Shown here: one piece after another, positions 53,681-62,927 of the stretch | Layout: every line of letters begins with the position of its first letter | Position numbering within the stretch: position 1 is the stretch's first letter | DNA from: Hyphomicrobium facile | Lineage (GTDB): Bacteria; Pseudomonadota; Alphaproteobacteria; Rhizobiales; Hyphomicrobiaceae | Direction: 5' to 3' | Length of the DNA: 64,000 nt | Assembly: GCF_900116175.1 (NCBI RefSeq) | Contig: NZ_FPCH01000003.1 | Coordinates: 620,001-684,000 of the forward strand | The notes under the pieces: generated by a model | Databases searched by the model: none | Seen by the model: only the letters and a program-made list of their open reading frames with translations | What the model was told of the DNA's origin: nothing | Made by a program: the position numbers and the translations under genes

Positions 53681-54280
53681 TTGAGCAAAGTTCCGAGGGA
53701 AGACGCCGACGAGACCGACACGCGGATGTCGCCCGATCCGTTCGCGGCGGTGCTGCCCGCGTTGGCGGCGCTCGGAGCCGTCGCGTCGATCGCGGCCATC
53801 AACTGGTCGGGAGAGGGAAAGCTTGCGACGCGCACGCGAACGAAGCGCAAGACGAGCGCCGCTGTCCGTGATCTCGAAACCTGCTGCATAGGCCTTGTAG
53901 AGATTTTCCGCCGCTTTCAGCGGCACCCCCGCGTTTTTGCGGGCGAAGGCGGCCAGGCGTCGGCACCCCTCAAATTCGGTGTGCACGGGCAGCGCATCCG
54001 GGCCGACGCGCAACGCCTTTATCTGCAACTGATGAACGACATCGCGTCGATGCTGGTTCTGGCCGCCCAGAACGCGTTTGACGTGATGACCGCCATCGAG
54101 GACGGCGATATCGACGCACCTGAAGAGATCTTTTTCGGCTTCGGCGAGCAGCAGGAACGGCTCAACGAAATCATCCAATCGCGGGTGCCGCTGCGGGTTG
54201 CCGTCGATACGGGGGCCGAGATCGCCGATCAGCTGACCGCACTCGTCCGGGAGCTCAAGAAGCACCAGAAAGCCGGTTAA
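53681..54280 (+). CDS. Unrecognised protein between sdhA and sdhB
   Basis: I do not recognise this 199-residue protein. It has one hydrophobic N-terminal segment ([20 protein letters not shown], about residues 20-40) followed by a basic stretch and a mostly helical cytoplasmic or periplasmic part ([27 protein letters not shown]). The C-terminal 60 residues are acidic then basic. It starts with TTG at 53681 behind AGGAGG. A later ATG (residue 16) is possible. It lies 84 bases after sdhA and 106 before sdhB in the same orientation. A role in SDH assembly or in an unrelated insertion are both possible. Confidence 0.65.
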   Translation: MSKVPREDADETDTRMSPDPFAAVLPALAALGAVASIAAINWSGEGKLATRTRTKRKTSAAVRDLETCCIGLVEIFRRFQRHPRVFAGEGGQASAPLKFGVHGQRIRADAQRLYLQLMNDIASMLVLAAQNAFDVMTAIEDGDIDAPEEIFFGFGEQQERLNEIIQSRVPLRVAVDTGAEIADQLTALVRELKKHQKAG

Positions 54281-54386
54281 GCGAAAGAACCGCGCGCGGC
54301 GGTCCCGCATGTTGACACCGGTGGCCTGTTCAAGCTTCTGTCATTGGACAGTTCATTATCTTTTGCAGACCGGACCCCGAAGTCTC

Positions 54387-55166
54387 ATGGTTCAGCTCAC
54401 GCTTCCGAAAAATTCGAAGATTTCCGAGGGCAAGACCTGGAATAAGCCGGATCATGACGGCGACTGGAAGGAGTTCCGCATCTATCGCTGGAACCCGGAC
54501 GATAGCCGAAACCCGCGGATCGACACGTATCACATCGATCAGAAGCAGTGCGGGCCGATGGTGCTCGACGCGCTCATCAAGATCAAGAACGAGATCGACC
54601 CGACGCTGACGTTCCGCCGGTCCTGCCGCGAAGGAATCTGCGGCTCGTGCTCCATGAACATCGACGGCACAAATACGCTCGCTTGCCTGAAGGGCATCGA
54701 GGAGGTCAAGGGTGCAGTGAAGATCTATCCTTTGCCGCACATGAAGGTCGTGAAGGATCTGATCCCTGATCTGACGAACTTCTACGCGCAGCACGCCTCG
54801 ATCGAGCCGTGGCTGAAGACGGATAGTCCGACGCCGCCGAAAGAGTGGCGCCAATCACGCGACGATCGCGAGAAGCTCGACGGTCTCTACGAGTGCATTC
54901 TTTGCGCGTGCTGCTCGGCATCGTGCCCGAGCTATTGGTGGAACTCCGATCGGTATCTGGGTCCCGCTATTCTGTTGCAGGCCTATCGCTGGGTGATCGA
55001 CAGCCGCGACGAGGCGACAGGCGAACGGCTCGACAATCTCGAAGATCCGTTCCGTCTTTACCGCTGCCATACGATCATGAACTGCGCGAAGGCGTGCCCG
55101 AAAGGTTTGTCGCCTGCAAAAGCAATTGCTGAACTGAAGAAGCTGATGGTGGAACGGCGCGTCTAG
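54387..55166 (+). CDS. sdhB: Succinate dehydrogenase iron-sulfur subunit
   Basis: The 259-residue SdhB carries the three iron-sulfur clusters. The [2Fe-2S] site is [22 protein letters not shown]. The other clusters are in [17 protein letters not shown] and [22 protein letters not shown] use the ATG at 54387 ([12 protein letters not shown]), the usual start. The frame extends to 54309 with no family residues. The gene completes sdhCDAB, separated from sdhA by the unknown gene at 53681. Confidence 0.96.
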   Translation: MVQLTLPKNSKISEGKTWNKPDHDGDWKEFRIYRWNPDDSRNPRIDTYHIDQKQCGPMVLDALIKIKNEIDPTLTFRRSCREGICGSCSMNIDGTNTLACLKGIEEVKGAVKIYPLPHMKVVKDLIPDLTNFYAQHASIEPWLKTDSPTPPKEWRQSRDDREKLDGLYECILCACCSASCPSYWWNSDRYLGPAILLQAYRWVIDSRDEATGERLDNLEDPFRLYRCHTIMNCAKACPKGLSPAKAIAELKKLMVERRV

Positions 55167-55210
55167 AAATTCGCGCCGCTCGATCAGACAGCCAGTCGTT
55201 AGGAGCAGCC

Positions 55211-55603
55211 GTGCTGGACATTCTCGATCACATCGGTTTCCCGATTACCGACTACAAGCGGTCACTGAATTTCTACACCAAGGCGTTGGCGCCTTTGGGC
55301 ATCGTGCTCCTCAAGGAAATGAAATTTTCGGAAGAGGATGACGACGGCTACGCGGGCTTCGGGCGCGAGCGTCCGCAATTTTGGATCGGTACCGGAACGG
55401 CGCTGAAGGGCCGGCTGCACGTCGCTTTTTCCGCGCAGAACCGGGCGGAAGTGCAAGCCTTCTACGATGCGGCGATTGCTGCGGGCGGCAAAGACAACGG
55501 ACCGCCGGGGCTCAGGCCGCATTATCACGCCAACTACTACGGCGGCTTCGTCATCGACCCCGATGGGCACAACATCGAGGCCGTTACGCATCTCCCGGAG
55601 TAA
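55211..55603 (+). CDS. Glyoxalase/bleomycin-resistance (VOC) family protein
   Basis: The 130-residue protein is a small VOC-fold metalloenzyme-like protein. LDHIGFPITDYKRSLNFYTKAL is the first half, and GLRPHYHANYYGGFVIDPDGHNIEAVTH is the C-terminal motif with likely metal-binding His and Glu. The substrate is unknown, since the family includes isomerases, dioxygenases and resistance proteins. GTG start at 55211, 44 bases after sdhB. It is followed by the convergent MBL-fold gene. Confidence 0.83.
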   Translation: MLDILDHIGFPITDYKRSLNFYTKALAPLGIVLLKEMKFSEEDDDGYAGFGRERPQFWIGTGTALKGRLHVAFSAQNRAEVQAFYDAAIAAGGKDNGPPGLRPHYHANYYGGFVIDPDGHNIEAVTHLPE

Positions 55604-55621
55604 TCCGTCCGCTCACTCGTG

Positions 55622-56653
55622 CTAGAGGTTGAGCTGGTAGCTGTGCGCGAGCCAGCGGTAGCTGCCGGGCGTGATCGTCTCCACATACCCGAGCGATGGG
55701 AACGGCATATGGTAGCCGATGACCGGCAGGCGATCGGTTGCTGCCATATCGAAGATGCGCCGCCGCGTCGCCGCGCTCTGTTCCTTGTCCGTGTCGAAAA
55801 CGCAGTGCCATTCCGGGTGCGCGAGCGACGCCACCTGATGGTGGGCGCAATCACCCCAGAAGAGAATTGATTTGCCGCCGCTCTCGATCATGTAGGCGAG
55901 GTGTCCGGGCGTGTGGCCGTGGGCTTCGATGGCGCGGATGCCGCTCACCACATCGTCGCCGGGCTTAATGAACGTGTACTTGTCGACGATCGGTTTCGAG
56001 TTTGCCCGGTAGACGCTGGCGAACTTTTCCATGTCGCCCGAGAACTTGCCTTCCGGGGCCCAGAAGTCGTGCTCGATCCCGGCGATCACGTATCGCGCGT
56101 TCGGGAAAAGCGGCTCGCCATTCTCAATGACGCCGCCGATGTGATCGGGGTGGCCGTGGCTCAGCAGAACGATGTCGATGTCTTCGCGCTTGAATCCGGC
56201 CGGTGCCAGCTGGGCTGCGAGCCAACCGCCGTTCGGACGCGGGACAAAGCCATTGGAGCCGTTCCCCGTGTCGATCAGGATGATTTCCTTCCCCGTGTTG
56301 ATGATCGTCGGAGAAAAGCCGGGCTGATATTTCTGTTCGGGCAGAAGGTTGTCGCGCATCAGCTTACGAACGTCGGCTTCCTCGGCGTTTTGACCGATGA
56401 GGGGGAAGGGGCCGTCGATGAAGACTTCCGAATCCGAAATCGTCGTGATTTCGAAGTCGCCGAGCTTGAACCGGTAAAATTTCGGCTGCCAGCCGCCGAG
56501 CAGTGGGCCCGCGGCTTCGGCTCGTGGTGCCGTCGACAGGCTGAGGGCGGGCATCGCCGCGAGACCGAGGCCTGCTGCCAGGAGCTTGCGGCGGTCGAAG
56601 TTCAGCGCGTTGGGCTCTTTGCCCGAGATTTCATTTGCGGTTGTCTTCGACAT
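55622..56653 (-). CDS. Tat-exported metallo-beta-lactamase-fold hydrolase
   Basis: The 343-residue protein has an N-terminal twin-arginine signal (DRRKLLAAGLGLAAMPALS), so it is probably folded before export to the periplasm. The MBL metal site reads LLSHGHPDHIGGVI (HxHxDH), with further ligands in AHGHTPGHLAYMI. The family is close to N-acyl homoserine lactonase- and metal-dependent hydrolase-type proteins, but the substrate is not known. It is divergent from the AraC-type regulator at 56731, 77 bases away. That arrangement suggests regulated expression. Confidence 0.87.
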   Translation of the reverse strand: MSKTTANEISGKEPNALNFDRRKLLAAGLGLAAMPALSLSTAPRAEAAGPLLGGWQPKFYRFKLGDFEITTISDSEVFIDGPFPLIGQNAEEADVRKLMRDNLLPEQKYQPGFSPTIINTGKEIILIDTGNGSNGFVPRPNGGWLAAQLAPAGFKREDIDIVLLSHGHPDHIGGVIENGEPLFPNARYVIAGIEHDFWAPEGKFSGDMEKFASVYRANSKPIVDKYTFIKPGDDVVSGIRAIEAHGHTPGHLAYMIESGGKSILFWGDCAHHQVASLAHPEWHCVFDTDKEQSAATRRRIFDMAATDRLPVIGYHMPFPSLGYVETITPGSYRWLAHSYQLNL

Positions 56654-56730
56654 TTCTGCGGCCCTACGGAGGTGTTAAAGCTCAGGCTAGGCTAGTCGGG
56701 CCAAGCTAGACCGGGAGAGAGGACGCGCGC

Positions 56731-57537
56731 TTGTACGAACCTGCTGCTGGCGCAAATGAGGGCCTCAAGCCGTTGTGGCATGTCGGGGACGGGCAGATGC
56801 TTTTCGCCGGCTGTCTGGGGCGGAACGCACTCCATAGTCACAGCGCTTCAGTGCTTCTCGCGGGGCTCTACGATGATTTTCGATTGAAGCTCGGCCGCGG
56901 CGGCTGGTTTTCCTGCCGGGCCGCGATCATCCGCGCCGGAGACGCGTACGAGTTCGATGCGGGCGGTCGTCCGTTGGCGGTTCTTTACGTTGAGCCGACC
57001 GAAACGTCAGCCGAAGGCCTCGTCGCACTCATCCAGGAGACGCGTGAAGAACAGGGCGCGCTGATCGGTCAGCAGTCGGATCTTGGTCTGCTCCGGGTGA
57101 TCTACGAGGATGCGGCAAGTTCTCGATGGGTCAATGAAGCCCTCGCCGACCTTATCGAATTTTCGAAGGCCGGCACTCGCCCGACGATCGACGTTCGCGT
57201 GGCGCGGGCCATTGAAGCGATGGCCGTGAAGGAGAACCACGAGAGCGAAATGGACGTCGATCGTACACGTCCGCCGAGTGTCGCCGATGCCGCTCGAAGC
57301 TCGGGCCTTTCAATGTCGCGGTTTCAGCATCTCTTCAAACAGGAGACCGGCGTTTCCTATCGCCGCTACGCCGCCTGGGCCAGGATGCGGGCCGCCGTTT
57401 CGGAAGTCGTCGCCGGCAGCAACTTCACGACCGCCGCACATGCCGCAGGTTTTTACGATCAGCCCCACTTCGCGCACGAATTTCGCCGGATATTCGGTGC
57501 GCCCGCGTCGCGCAGCCTCGCGAATGTCAGGTCGTGA
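56731..57537 (+). CDS. AraC-family transcriptional regulator
   Basis: The 268-residue protein has a C-terminal AraC-type double helix-turn-helix (RPPSVADAARSSGLSMSRFQHLFKQ then AHAAGFYDQPHFAHEFRRIFG). The N-terminal 150 residues are a probable ligand-sensing domain without a clear cupin motif. It starts with TTG at 56731 (56-57 bases after a purine-rich GGGAGAGAGG). Its divergent position suggests that it controls the MBL-fold gene and itself. Ligand unknown. Confidence 0.85.
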   Translation: MYEPAAGANEGLKPLWHVGDGQMLFAGCLGRNALHSHSASVLLAGLYDDFRLKLGRGGWFSCRAAIIRAGDAYEFDAGGRPLAVLYVEPTETSAEGLVALIQETREEQGALIGQQSDLGLLRVIYEDAASSRWVNEALADLIEFSKAGTRPTIDVRVARAIEAMAVKENHESEMDVDRTRPPSVADAARSSGLSMSRFQHLFKQETGVSYRRYAAWARMRAAVSEVVAGSNFTTAAHAAGFYDQPHFAHEFRRIFGAPASRSLANVRS

Positions 57538-57614
57538 ACGTTGCCGCGCTTCCCGCTTCCATCTGGCGCGCGAGCGTGCGATAGCGGCTTAGACGCAGCC
57601 TCGACTGTTCGCTG

Positions 57615-58826
57615 ATGAGCCATCCGCTTTCCTCTCTCACATCCGGCGCGATTTCCTCGCCCTTCACGCAGCTTCGGAAGCTTCTTGCCGGCATTCCGCC
57701 TGGCCATGCGAAGCCGATCGAGCTGACGATCGGCGAACCGCGCGAGGCGATGCCGGATTTCATTGCGGCGAAGCTCGACGAGGCGACGGCGCTTTACGGG
57801 AAATATCCGCCGATCCGCGGCGCTGCGGATGCGCGGCTCGCGATTTCCGAGTGGCTTCAGAAGCGTTACGCGTTGCCCTCGGCGGTCGATCCCGAGCGGG
57901 AAGTCCTGATGCTCAGCGGCTCGCGGGAAGGACTGTTCTTCGCTTGTCTTCCGGCCGTTGGGCGCAAGGAGATCAAGGGGCGTCCCGCGATCCTGATGTG
58001 CAATCCCTATTATTCGGCCTACGTCGCCGGTGCTTTGGCGGTCGGCGCTGAGCCCGTCTATCTCAACGCGACGAAGGCGACGGGCTTCCTTCCGGATCTC
58101 GATGAGATTGCGCGCGATAAAAGCCTGCTTGCCCGAACGGCGGCACTTTTCATCAACTCGCCTGCCAATCCGCAGGGCGCGGTTGCCGATACCCGTTACA
58201 TCCTGAAGGCGCTCGAACTCGCGCGCGCGCGCGACTTCATGCTGTTTCTCGATGAATGCTATTCGGAGATCTATACAGAGGCCCCGCCGACGGGCGGTCT
58301 CGAAGTCGCGATCCAAACGCCCGAGCGCTTCCGGAATCTCGTGGTTTTCAATTCGCTGTCGAAGCGTTCGAACCTTCCGGGGCTTCGATCCGGCTTTTGT
58401 GCTGGAGATGAGACCTTCCTCGAGGCCTACGGCGAAGTCCGCAACATGTGCGCTCCGACCGTGCCGCTGCCGGTACAACATGCCTCCGCCGCCATTTGGC
58501 GCGACGAGGCTCATGTTGAGACCTCTCGAGCGGCTTATCGAGACAAATTCCTTATTGCAGACAATGTGTTAGGTGACCGTTACGGCTATAAGCGCCCCGC
58601 GGGCGGCTTCTGTCTCTGGCTTGATTTGAGCCAATTCGGTGGCGGCGCTCAGGCGGCGGTAACCTTATGGCAACGTGCAGGCGTCAAAGTTATTCCCGGC
58701 AGCTTTCTGGCTCAGACGGGACGGGACGGTATCAACCCGGGCGCGGACTATGTGCGCGTCGCGATGGTGCAAGACTCTTCGACGATCCGGGAAGCGCTCG
58801 AACGCACGATTTCCGTGCTGCGTTAA
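57615..58826 (+). CDS. DapC-like PLP-dependent aminotransferase
   Basis: The 403-residue protein is a fold-type I aminotransferase of the DapC/AspC branch. The PLP Lys is in NSLSKRSNLPGLRSGF, and FLDECYSEIYTEAPP holds the ring-binding Asp. INSPANPQGAV is also typical. In alphaproteobacteria proteins of this type are annotated as N-succinyl-diaminopimelate aminotransferase, acting in lysine/peptidoglycan synthesis. Placement before ftsK fits a cell-wall link. A general aspartate/alanine aminotransferase is the alternative. ATG at 57615. Confidence 0.85.
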   Translation: MSHPLSSLTSGAISSPFTQLRKLLAGIPPGHAKPIELTIGEPREAMPDFIAAKLDEATALYGKYPPIRGAADARLAISEWLQKRYALPSAVDPEREVLMLSGSREGLFFACLPAVGRKEIKGRPAILMCNPYYSAYVAGALAVGAEPVYLNATKATGFLPDLDEIARDKSLLARTAALFINSPANPQGAVADTRYILKALELARARDFMLFLDECYSEIYTEAPPTGGLEVAIQTPERFRNLVVFNSLSKRSNLPGLRSGFCAGDETFLEAYGEVRNMCAPTVPLPVQHASAAIWRDEAHVETSRAAYRDKFLIADNVLGDRYGYKRPAGGFCLWLDLSQFGGGAQAAVTLWQRAGVKVIPGSFLAQTGRDGINPGADYVRVAMVQDSSTIREALERTISVLR

Positions 58827-58843
58827 AGAGTACGTTCGCCGTT

Positions 58844-61588
58844 ATGTCGCTTGATACGCGTGGATTGGATCCTCAGCGGCTGCTTCCGCAGTCTCTGGAG
58901 GACCGGCTGTTAGGCTGGGTAGGCCGCTTTGGCGGGGCAATTTTGCTCGGCTCGACGGCGCTCATCTGGGTCAGCCTTGTGTCGTGGTCGGCGCTCGATC
59001 CGAGCCTGACCCACACGACGACCGTTGCCGCTCGCAACTTCGCGGGGCCGGTCGGTGCAATCATCTCTGATCTTCTCTTCCAGATGTTGGGTTTCGGAGC
59101 GGTCATCGCGCTCGTTGCTCCCGTCGTCTGGGGAATCGAGATGCTCAGATCCGAGCGTGTCGCCGAGGGCCGCGTGAAGCTCGGCTTTTATCCTCTTTCG
59201 ATTTTGGCGCTTGCAGGGGCGATCTCTGCCCTGCCGATGATGAGCGGGTGGCCGCTCCGTCATGGCTACGGCGGGCTCCTGGGCGATGGCGTCTATCATT
59301 TGGCGCTCAAAATCTTTGCGCTGCTCAACGAGGAGCGGGCTCCGCTCGCGGCGGGCTGTGTGCTCTTGGCCGCGGCGATCCAGACGTCTGGCAAAGCGAT
59401 CGGGTTCGAGCCCGAGACCGTATTCAAGTCGCTGCTGCGCTCTTTGAGTTCCGGTCTCCGCTACGCGACGAGCAAACGCCGCTGGGAAGAGGCGGCTGCA
59501 ATCGCTCCGACCGTCATGGCGGGTGCCGCCCGCGTTCGAAAGGGCTGGTTCGGTCGATCCTCCGAGCCCGCGGGACCGGCTGACACCTATTCTTCGCTCG
59601 ACGCCTATGCCGATGCGCCGACGCGGACGCTCGATCTCAATCCGGAACGCACCGCGCGTCCGCGCCGGGATACCGATGCCGACGTCCATTCCGATGTGTC
59701 GCTCGATCTTTCGCCTCGCGACGAGATGCATGGTGCCGGGCATGACTTCGACCGGCCTGGCATCACTTCCGGAGCTAATGCGGCGGATGTTCCGCGCGAT
59801 CATTCCGCGGACGATATCCTCAACCGCGAGTTCGATTTCGACGACAGCATCGACAATTCCAGCCGCGAAATCGCAGCGCGCTTTGCGCCCGCTTCCGCAG
59901 GCCGGGACTACGACAGGTCTCCGGTGAGGCCGTCCGACCGGGCGCCTGCGGTCATGCCGCCGCCTATTCCGGCAGCGACGGCTGTTCCTCAGCCGCAACA
60001 GCCTGCTTCACCGGCAAAGCCAGCTGCAACTCAGAGCAATGGGCTTCTCGCAGGTATGGCGCGGGCGCGCGTGCAGCCACAATGGAAACGCCCTTCGCTC
60101 AATATGCTGAAGCGGCCTAGCGCTCAGAAGCCGCGTCCTGAGCTGTCGCAAACGGTCATGCGCGGAAACGCGCGACTGCTCGAGGACGTGCTCGCGGACT
60201 TCGGCATCAAAGGCGAAATCAAGGATATCCGTCCCGGTCCGGTCGTGACGCTTTACGAACTCGAGCCGTCGCGCGGCACGAAGTCTTCGCGCGTCATCGG
60301 ACTTGCGGAAGACATCGCTCGCTCGATGAGTGTCGCGAGCGTTCGCGCCGCCGTCGTTCCCGGCCGCAATGCCATCGGTCTCGAATTGCCGAACACGCGG
60401 CGCGAAACCGTGCTTTTACGCGAAATTCTCGAAGCCGATGCATTCAAGGCGGAAAGCGCAGGCTTGCCGCTCGGGCTCGGTAAATCGATCAGCGGCGATC
60501 CGGTCGTCGCCGACCTTGCGCGCATGCCCCACCTCTTGGTCGCGGGTACGACGGGGTCCGGCAAATCCGTCGGCATCAATTCGATGGTGCTGTCGCTTCT
60601 CTATCGTCATTCGCCCGATGATTGCCGCATGCTGATGATCGACCCGAAGATGCTCGAGCTTTCGGTCTACAACGGCATTCCGCATTTGCTGACGCCTGTC
60701 ATCACCGATCCGCATAAAGCCGTCGCCGCGCTCAATTGGGCCGTGCGCGAAATGGAAGAGCGCTACAAGCGCATGGCCGGGCTTTCGGTGCGCAATATCG
60801 ACGTCTTCAACAATCGCGTGCGCAACGCGAAGAAGCGCGGCGAGATGCTATCGCGCACGGTTCAAACGGGATTCGACAAGTCAGGCCAGGCGCGGTTCGA
60901 GACGCAGAAAATGGATCTCGAGCCATTGCCGCGCATCGTCATCATCGTCGATGAGTTCGCGGACCTGATGATCGTCGCGGGCCGCGAGGTCGAAGCTTCG
61001 GTGCAGCGTCTTGCGCAGATGGCACGCGCCGCCGGTATCCATCTCATCATGGCGACGCAGCGGCCTTCGGTCGATATCATCACCGGAACGATCAAGGCGA
61101 ACTTCCCGACGCGCATTTCGTTCAAGGTCACATCGAAGATCGACAGCCGCACCATTCTCAACGAGCAGGGCGCAGAGCAGCTGCTCGGCCAGGGCGACAT
61201 GCTCTACTCGACAGGGGCAGGGCAGCTGGTGCGTGTGCACGGCGCATTCGTCACCGACGAAGAAGTCGTGGCGTTTGCAGAGGCGCTGAGACAAGAGGGA
61301 TCACCGAAATACGTCGAGGGCATCACAGATGCGCCGCCGCCGTCGGACGTTGCGGGCGGGGTTCGGGAAGCGAGCGACGACGACCTCTACGATCGCGCCG
61401 TCGCCATCGTGCTTCGGGACGGCAAGGCGTCGACGAGCTATGTGCAACGCCGGCTTTCGATCGGTTACAATCGGGCCGCGGATTTGATCGAGCGCATGGA
61501 ACGCGAAGGGCTTATTTCTGCGGCTAACTCCGTCGGAAAGCGCGAAATTCTCGTTCCGCGCGGTGGCGGTACCGACGCTGCGGCGTGA
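58844..61588 (+). CDS. ftsK: DNA translocase FtsK
   Basis: The 914-residue protein is FtsK, which anchors at the division septum and pumps DNA for chromosome dimer resolution. Four to five N-terminal membrane helices (residues about 30-200) precede a proline/alanine-rich linker. The motor domain has GTTGSGKSVGINSM (Walker A) and IVIIVDEFADLMIVAG (Walker B). The C-terminal gamma domain (STSYVQRRLSIGYNRAADLIERME) reads KOPS-type sites. I start at ATG 58844, 17 bases past the aminotransferase stop. An upstream open frame exists but is inside that gene. Confidence 0.95.
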   Translation: MSLDTRGLDPQRLLPQSLEDRLLGWVGRFGGAILLGSTALIWVSLVSWSALDPSLTHTTTVAARNFAGPVGAIISDLLFQMLGFGAVIALVAPVVWGIEMLRSERVAEGRVKLGFYPLSILALAGAISALPMMSGWPLRHGYGGLLGDGVYHLALKIFALLNEERAPLAAGCVLLAAAIQTSGKAIGFEPETVFKSLLRSLSSGLRYATSKRRWEEAAAIAPTVMAGAARVRKGWFGRSSEPAGPADTYSSLDAYADAPTRTLDLNPERTARPRRDTDADVHSDVSLDLSPRDEMHGAGHDFDRPGITSGANAADVPRDHSADDILNREFDFDDSIDNSSREIAARFAPASAGRDYDRSPVRPSDRAPAVMPPPIPAATAVPQPQQPASPAKPAATQSNGLLAGMARARVQPQWKRPSLNMLKRPSAQKPRPELSQTVMRGNARLLEDVLADFGIKGEIKDIRPGPVVTLYELEPSRGTKSSRVIGLAEDIARSMSVASVRAAVVPGRNAIGLELPNTRRETVLLREILEADAFKAESAGLPLGLGKSISGDPVVADLARMPHLLVAGTTGSGKSVGINSMVLSLLYRHSPDDCRMLMIDPKMLELSVYNGIPHLLTPVITDPHKAVAALNWAVREMEERYKRMAGLSVRNIDVFNNRVRNAKKRGEMLSRTVQTGFDKSGQARFETQKMDLEPLPRIVIIVDEFADLMIVAGREVEASVQRLAQMARAAGIHLIMATQRPSVDIITGTIKANFPTRISFKVTSKIDSRTILNEQGAEQLLGQGDMLYSTGAGQLVRVHGAFVTDEEVVAFAEALRQEGSPKYVEGITDAPPPSDVAGGVREASDDDLYDRAVAIVLRDGKASTSYVQRRLSIGYNRAADLIERMEREGLISAANSVGKREILVPRGGGTDAAA

Positions 61589-61782
61589 CATCGAAAACAC
61601 GCGGCGCCGCAACTGAGGATAATCGCCGCGTCAATCCTATCGCGGCTTGCGTGTGACACGTCATTCGCCGTAGGCAACGAATGCATTGGCGTTTCCGCCT
61701 AGTTCTGGACGCAATCTTTGCCGAAACCGTAATCTGCGTACAGAGCCCCGCAATGGGGGCTTCGGGGCTTTGGGGGGCCACG

Positions 61783-62565
61783 ATGGGACGATTCATGAGC
61801 GAAATTCTGCGCGTAGGCGCCTTGTCGGTGGGCTTTGCCCTCGCATCGATCGGAGCTGCCACGGCGCAGGATCCGGACGGGCCGACGAATACGATCGTCA
61901 ATCCGCCGGCCAACGCAGCCAAGCCCGCAGATGCAGCCAATAGTGCCAAGCCCGCCGTCAAGGGTTGGACGGGAGAGGTTTCACCGGCGAATAGCCCTGA
62001 CGGCATCACGCTCGATGCGAATCAGACGAAGCTCGTTGAGCAGGTCAGCGGGTATTTCCAGTCGATCGAGAACTTGAAGGGCCAGTTCGTTCAGACGGAC
62101 GCCGAGAACAAGCGGATGAAGGGGAAGTTCTTCGTCAAGCGACCGGGTCGCTTCCGGTTCGATTACGCGCTGCCGTCGAAACAAGTCATCGTTTCGGACG
62201 GCGAGAACCTTGCCATTCAAGATCTCGATTTGAACAACGAAGATCGGGTGTCACTCGATCAAACGCCTTTCCGGCTGTTGCTGCGTAAAGACGTCAATCT
62301 CATTCGCGATGCGCGCATCATCGAAGTGCAGCAGGCCGACGACCTCATTGTCCTCTCGCTGGAAGACAAAGATCCCAATTCTCCGGGCAAGATAAAGCTG
62401 TATCTCGCAACCAAGCCGGCGTTGGAATTGAAGGAATGGGTGACAACCGATCCGCAAGGCCAAGCCACCCGAATCGAGTTATCGCAGCTTGTCAAAAGCG
62501 ATGAACTCGATGGGAATTTATTTAAAATTCAACCGCTTGGGCCCAAAAAGTCGACCCCATTCTGA
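61783..62565 (+). CDS. lolA: Outer-membrane lipoprotein carrier protein LolA
   Basis: The 260-residue protein is LolA-like, a periplasmic carrier of lipoproteins from LolCDE to LolB. A signal peptide (LSVGFALASIGAATAQ) precedes a proline/alanine-rich linker (residues about 35-75). The mature domain has GYFQSIENLKGQFVQTDAENKRMKG and RPGRFRFDYALPSKQVIVSDG, then DLDLNNEDRVSLDQTPFRLLL. ATG 61783 gives MGRFMSEIL. The ATG at 61795 is also possible. ftsK-lolA order is common in Hyphomicrobiales. Ends 150 bases before a candidate small RNA. Confidence 0.9.
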   Translation: MGRFMSEILRVGALSVGFALASIGAATAQDPDGPTNTIVNPPANAAKPADAANSAKPAVKGWTGEVSPANSPDGITLDANQTKLVEQVSGYFQSIENLKGQFVQTDAENKRMKGKFFVKRPGRFRFDYALPSKQVIVSDGENLAIQDLDLNNEDRVSLDQTPFRLLLRKDVNLIRDARIIEVQQADDLIVLSLEDKDPNSPGKIKLYLATKPALELKEWVTTDPQGQATRIELSQLVKSDELDGNLFKIQPLGPKKSTPF

Positions 62566-62714
62566 GTTTTCCGAAGCAAATCAGGTTGTTGCGCTTTTGA
62601 CGCGACGCAATACCCAACCTGTGGATAAACTCAAGTTTGTCTTCACATTTTCGTGATGTGCCCGCGCAGGCACTATTGAATTCTTTCTGCTTGCGCTTAA
62701 GTCCAGTCATGCAG

Positions 62715-62851
62715 GTGGCGTCACCCTGTATTCGGTAGTGCCCCCCGTCTAGCCGAAGACGCTGCCTCTGGTACCGGCTTCCCTCCCGGTGCCGAGCGCG
62801 ACAAGCGCATAGCGCCCAGTTCCTCCCCCCGGGACTGGGCGCACTCTTTTT
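62715..62851 (+). ncRNA. Candidate small RNA with C-rich loops (alpha-r14/cuckoo-like)
   Basis: The 362-base gap 62566-62927 has no convincing gene but contains three tandem stem-loops. Hairpin 1 is 62731-62757 (TTCGG...CCGAA, loop with CCCCCC). Hairpin 2 is 62770-62793 (GGTACCGG / CCGGTGCC, loop CTTCCCTC). Hairpin 3 is 62812-62842 (GCGCCCAGT / ACTGGGCGC extended by CC/GG, loop TCCCCCC). The last ends with ACTCTTTTT (62843-62851), an intrinsic terminator. Such C-rich loops can pair with Shine-Dalgarno sequences, as known for the alpha-r14/cuckoo RNAs of Rhizobiales and Rhodobacter. The family match is from memory. Confidence 0.55.
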
Positions 62852-62927
62852 CAGCCCCTTTTTTGCCAAGATTTGGACAAGGTCTTCCGCGCCCCAACGC
62901 TGGGTCAGCGTGAGGTGCTGTCAGGCG

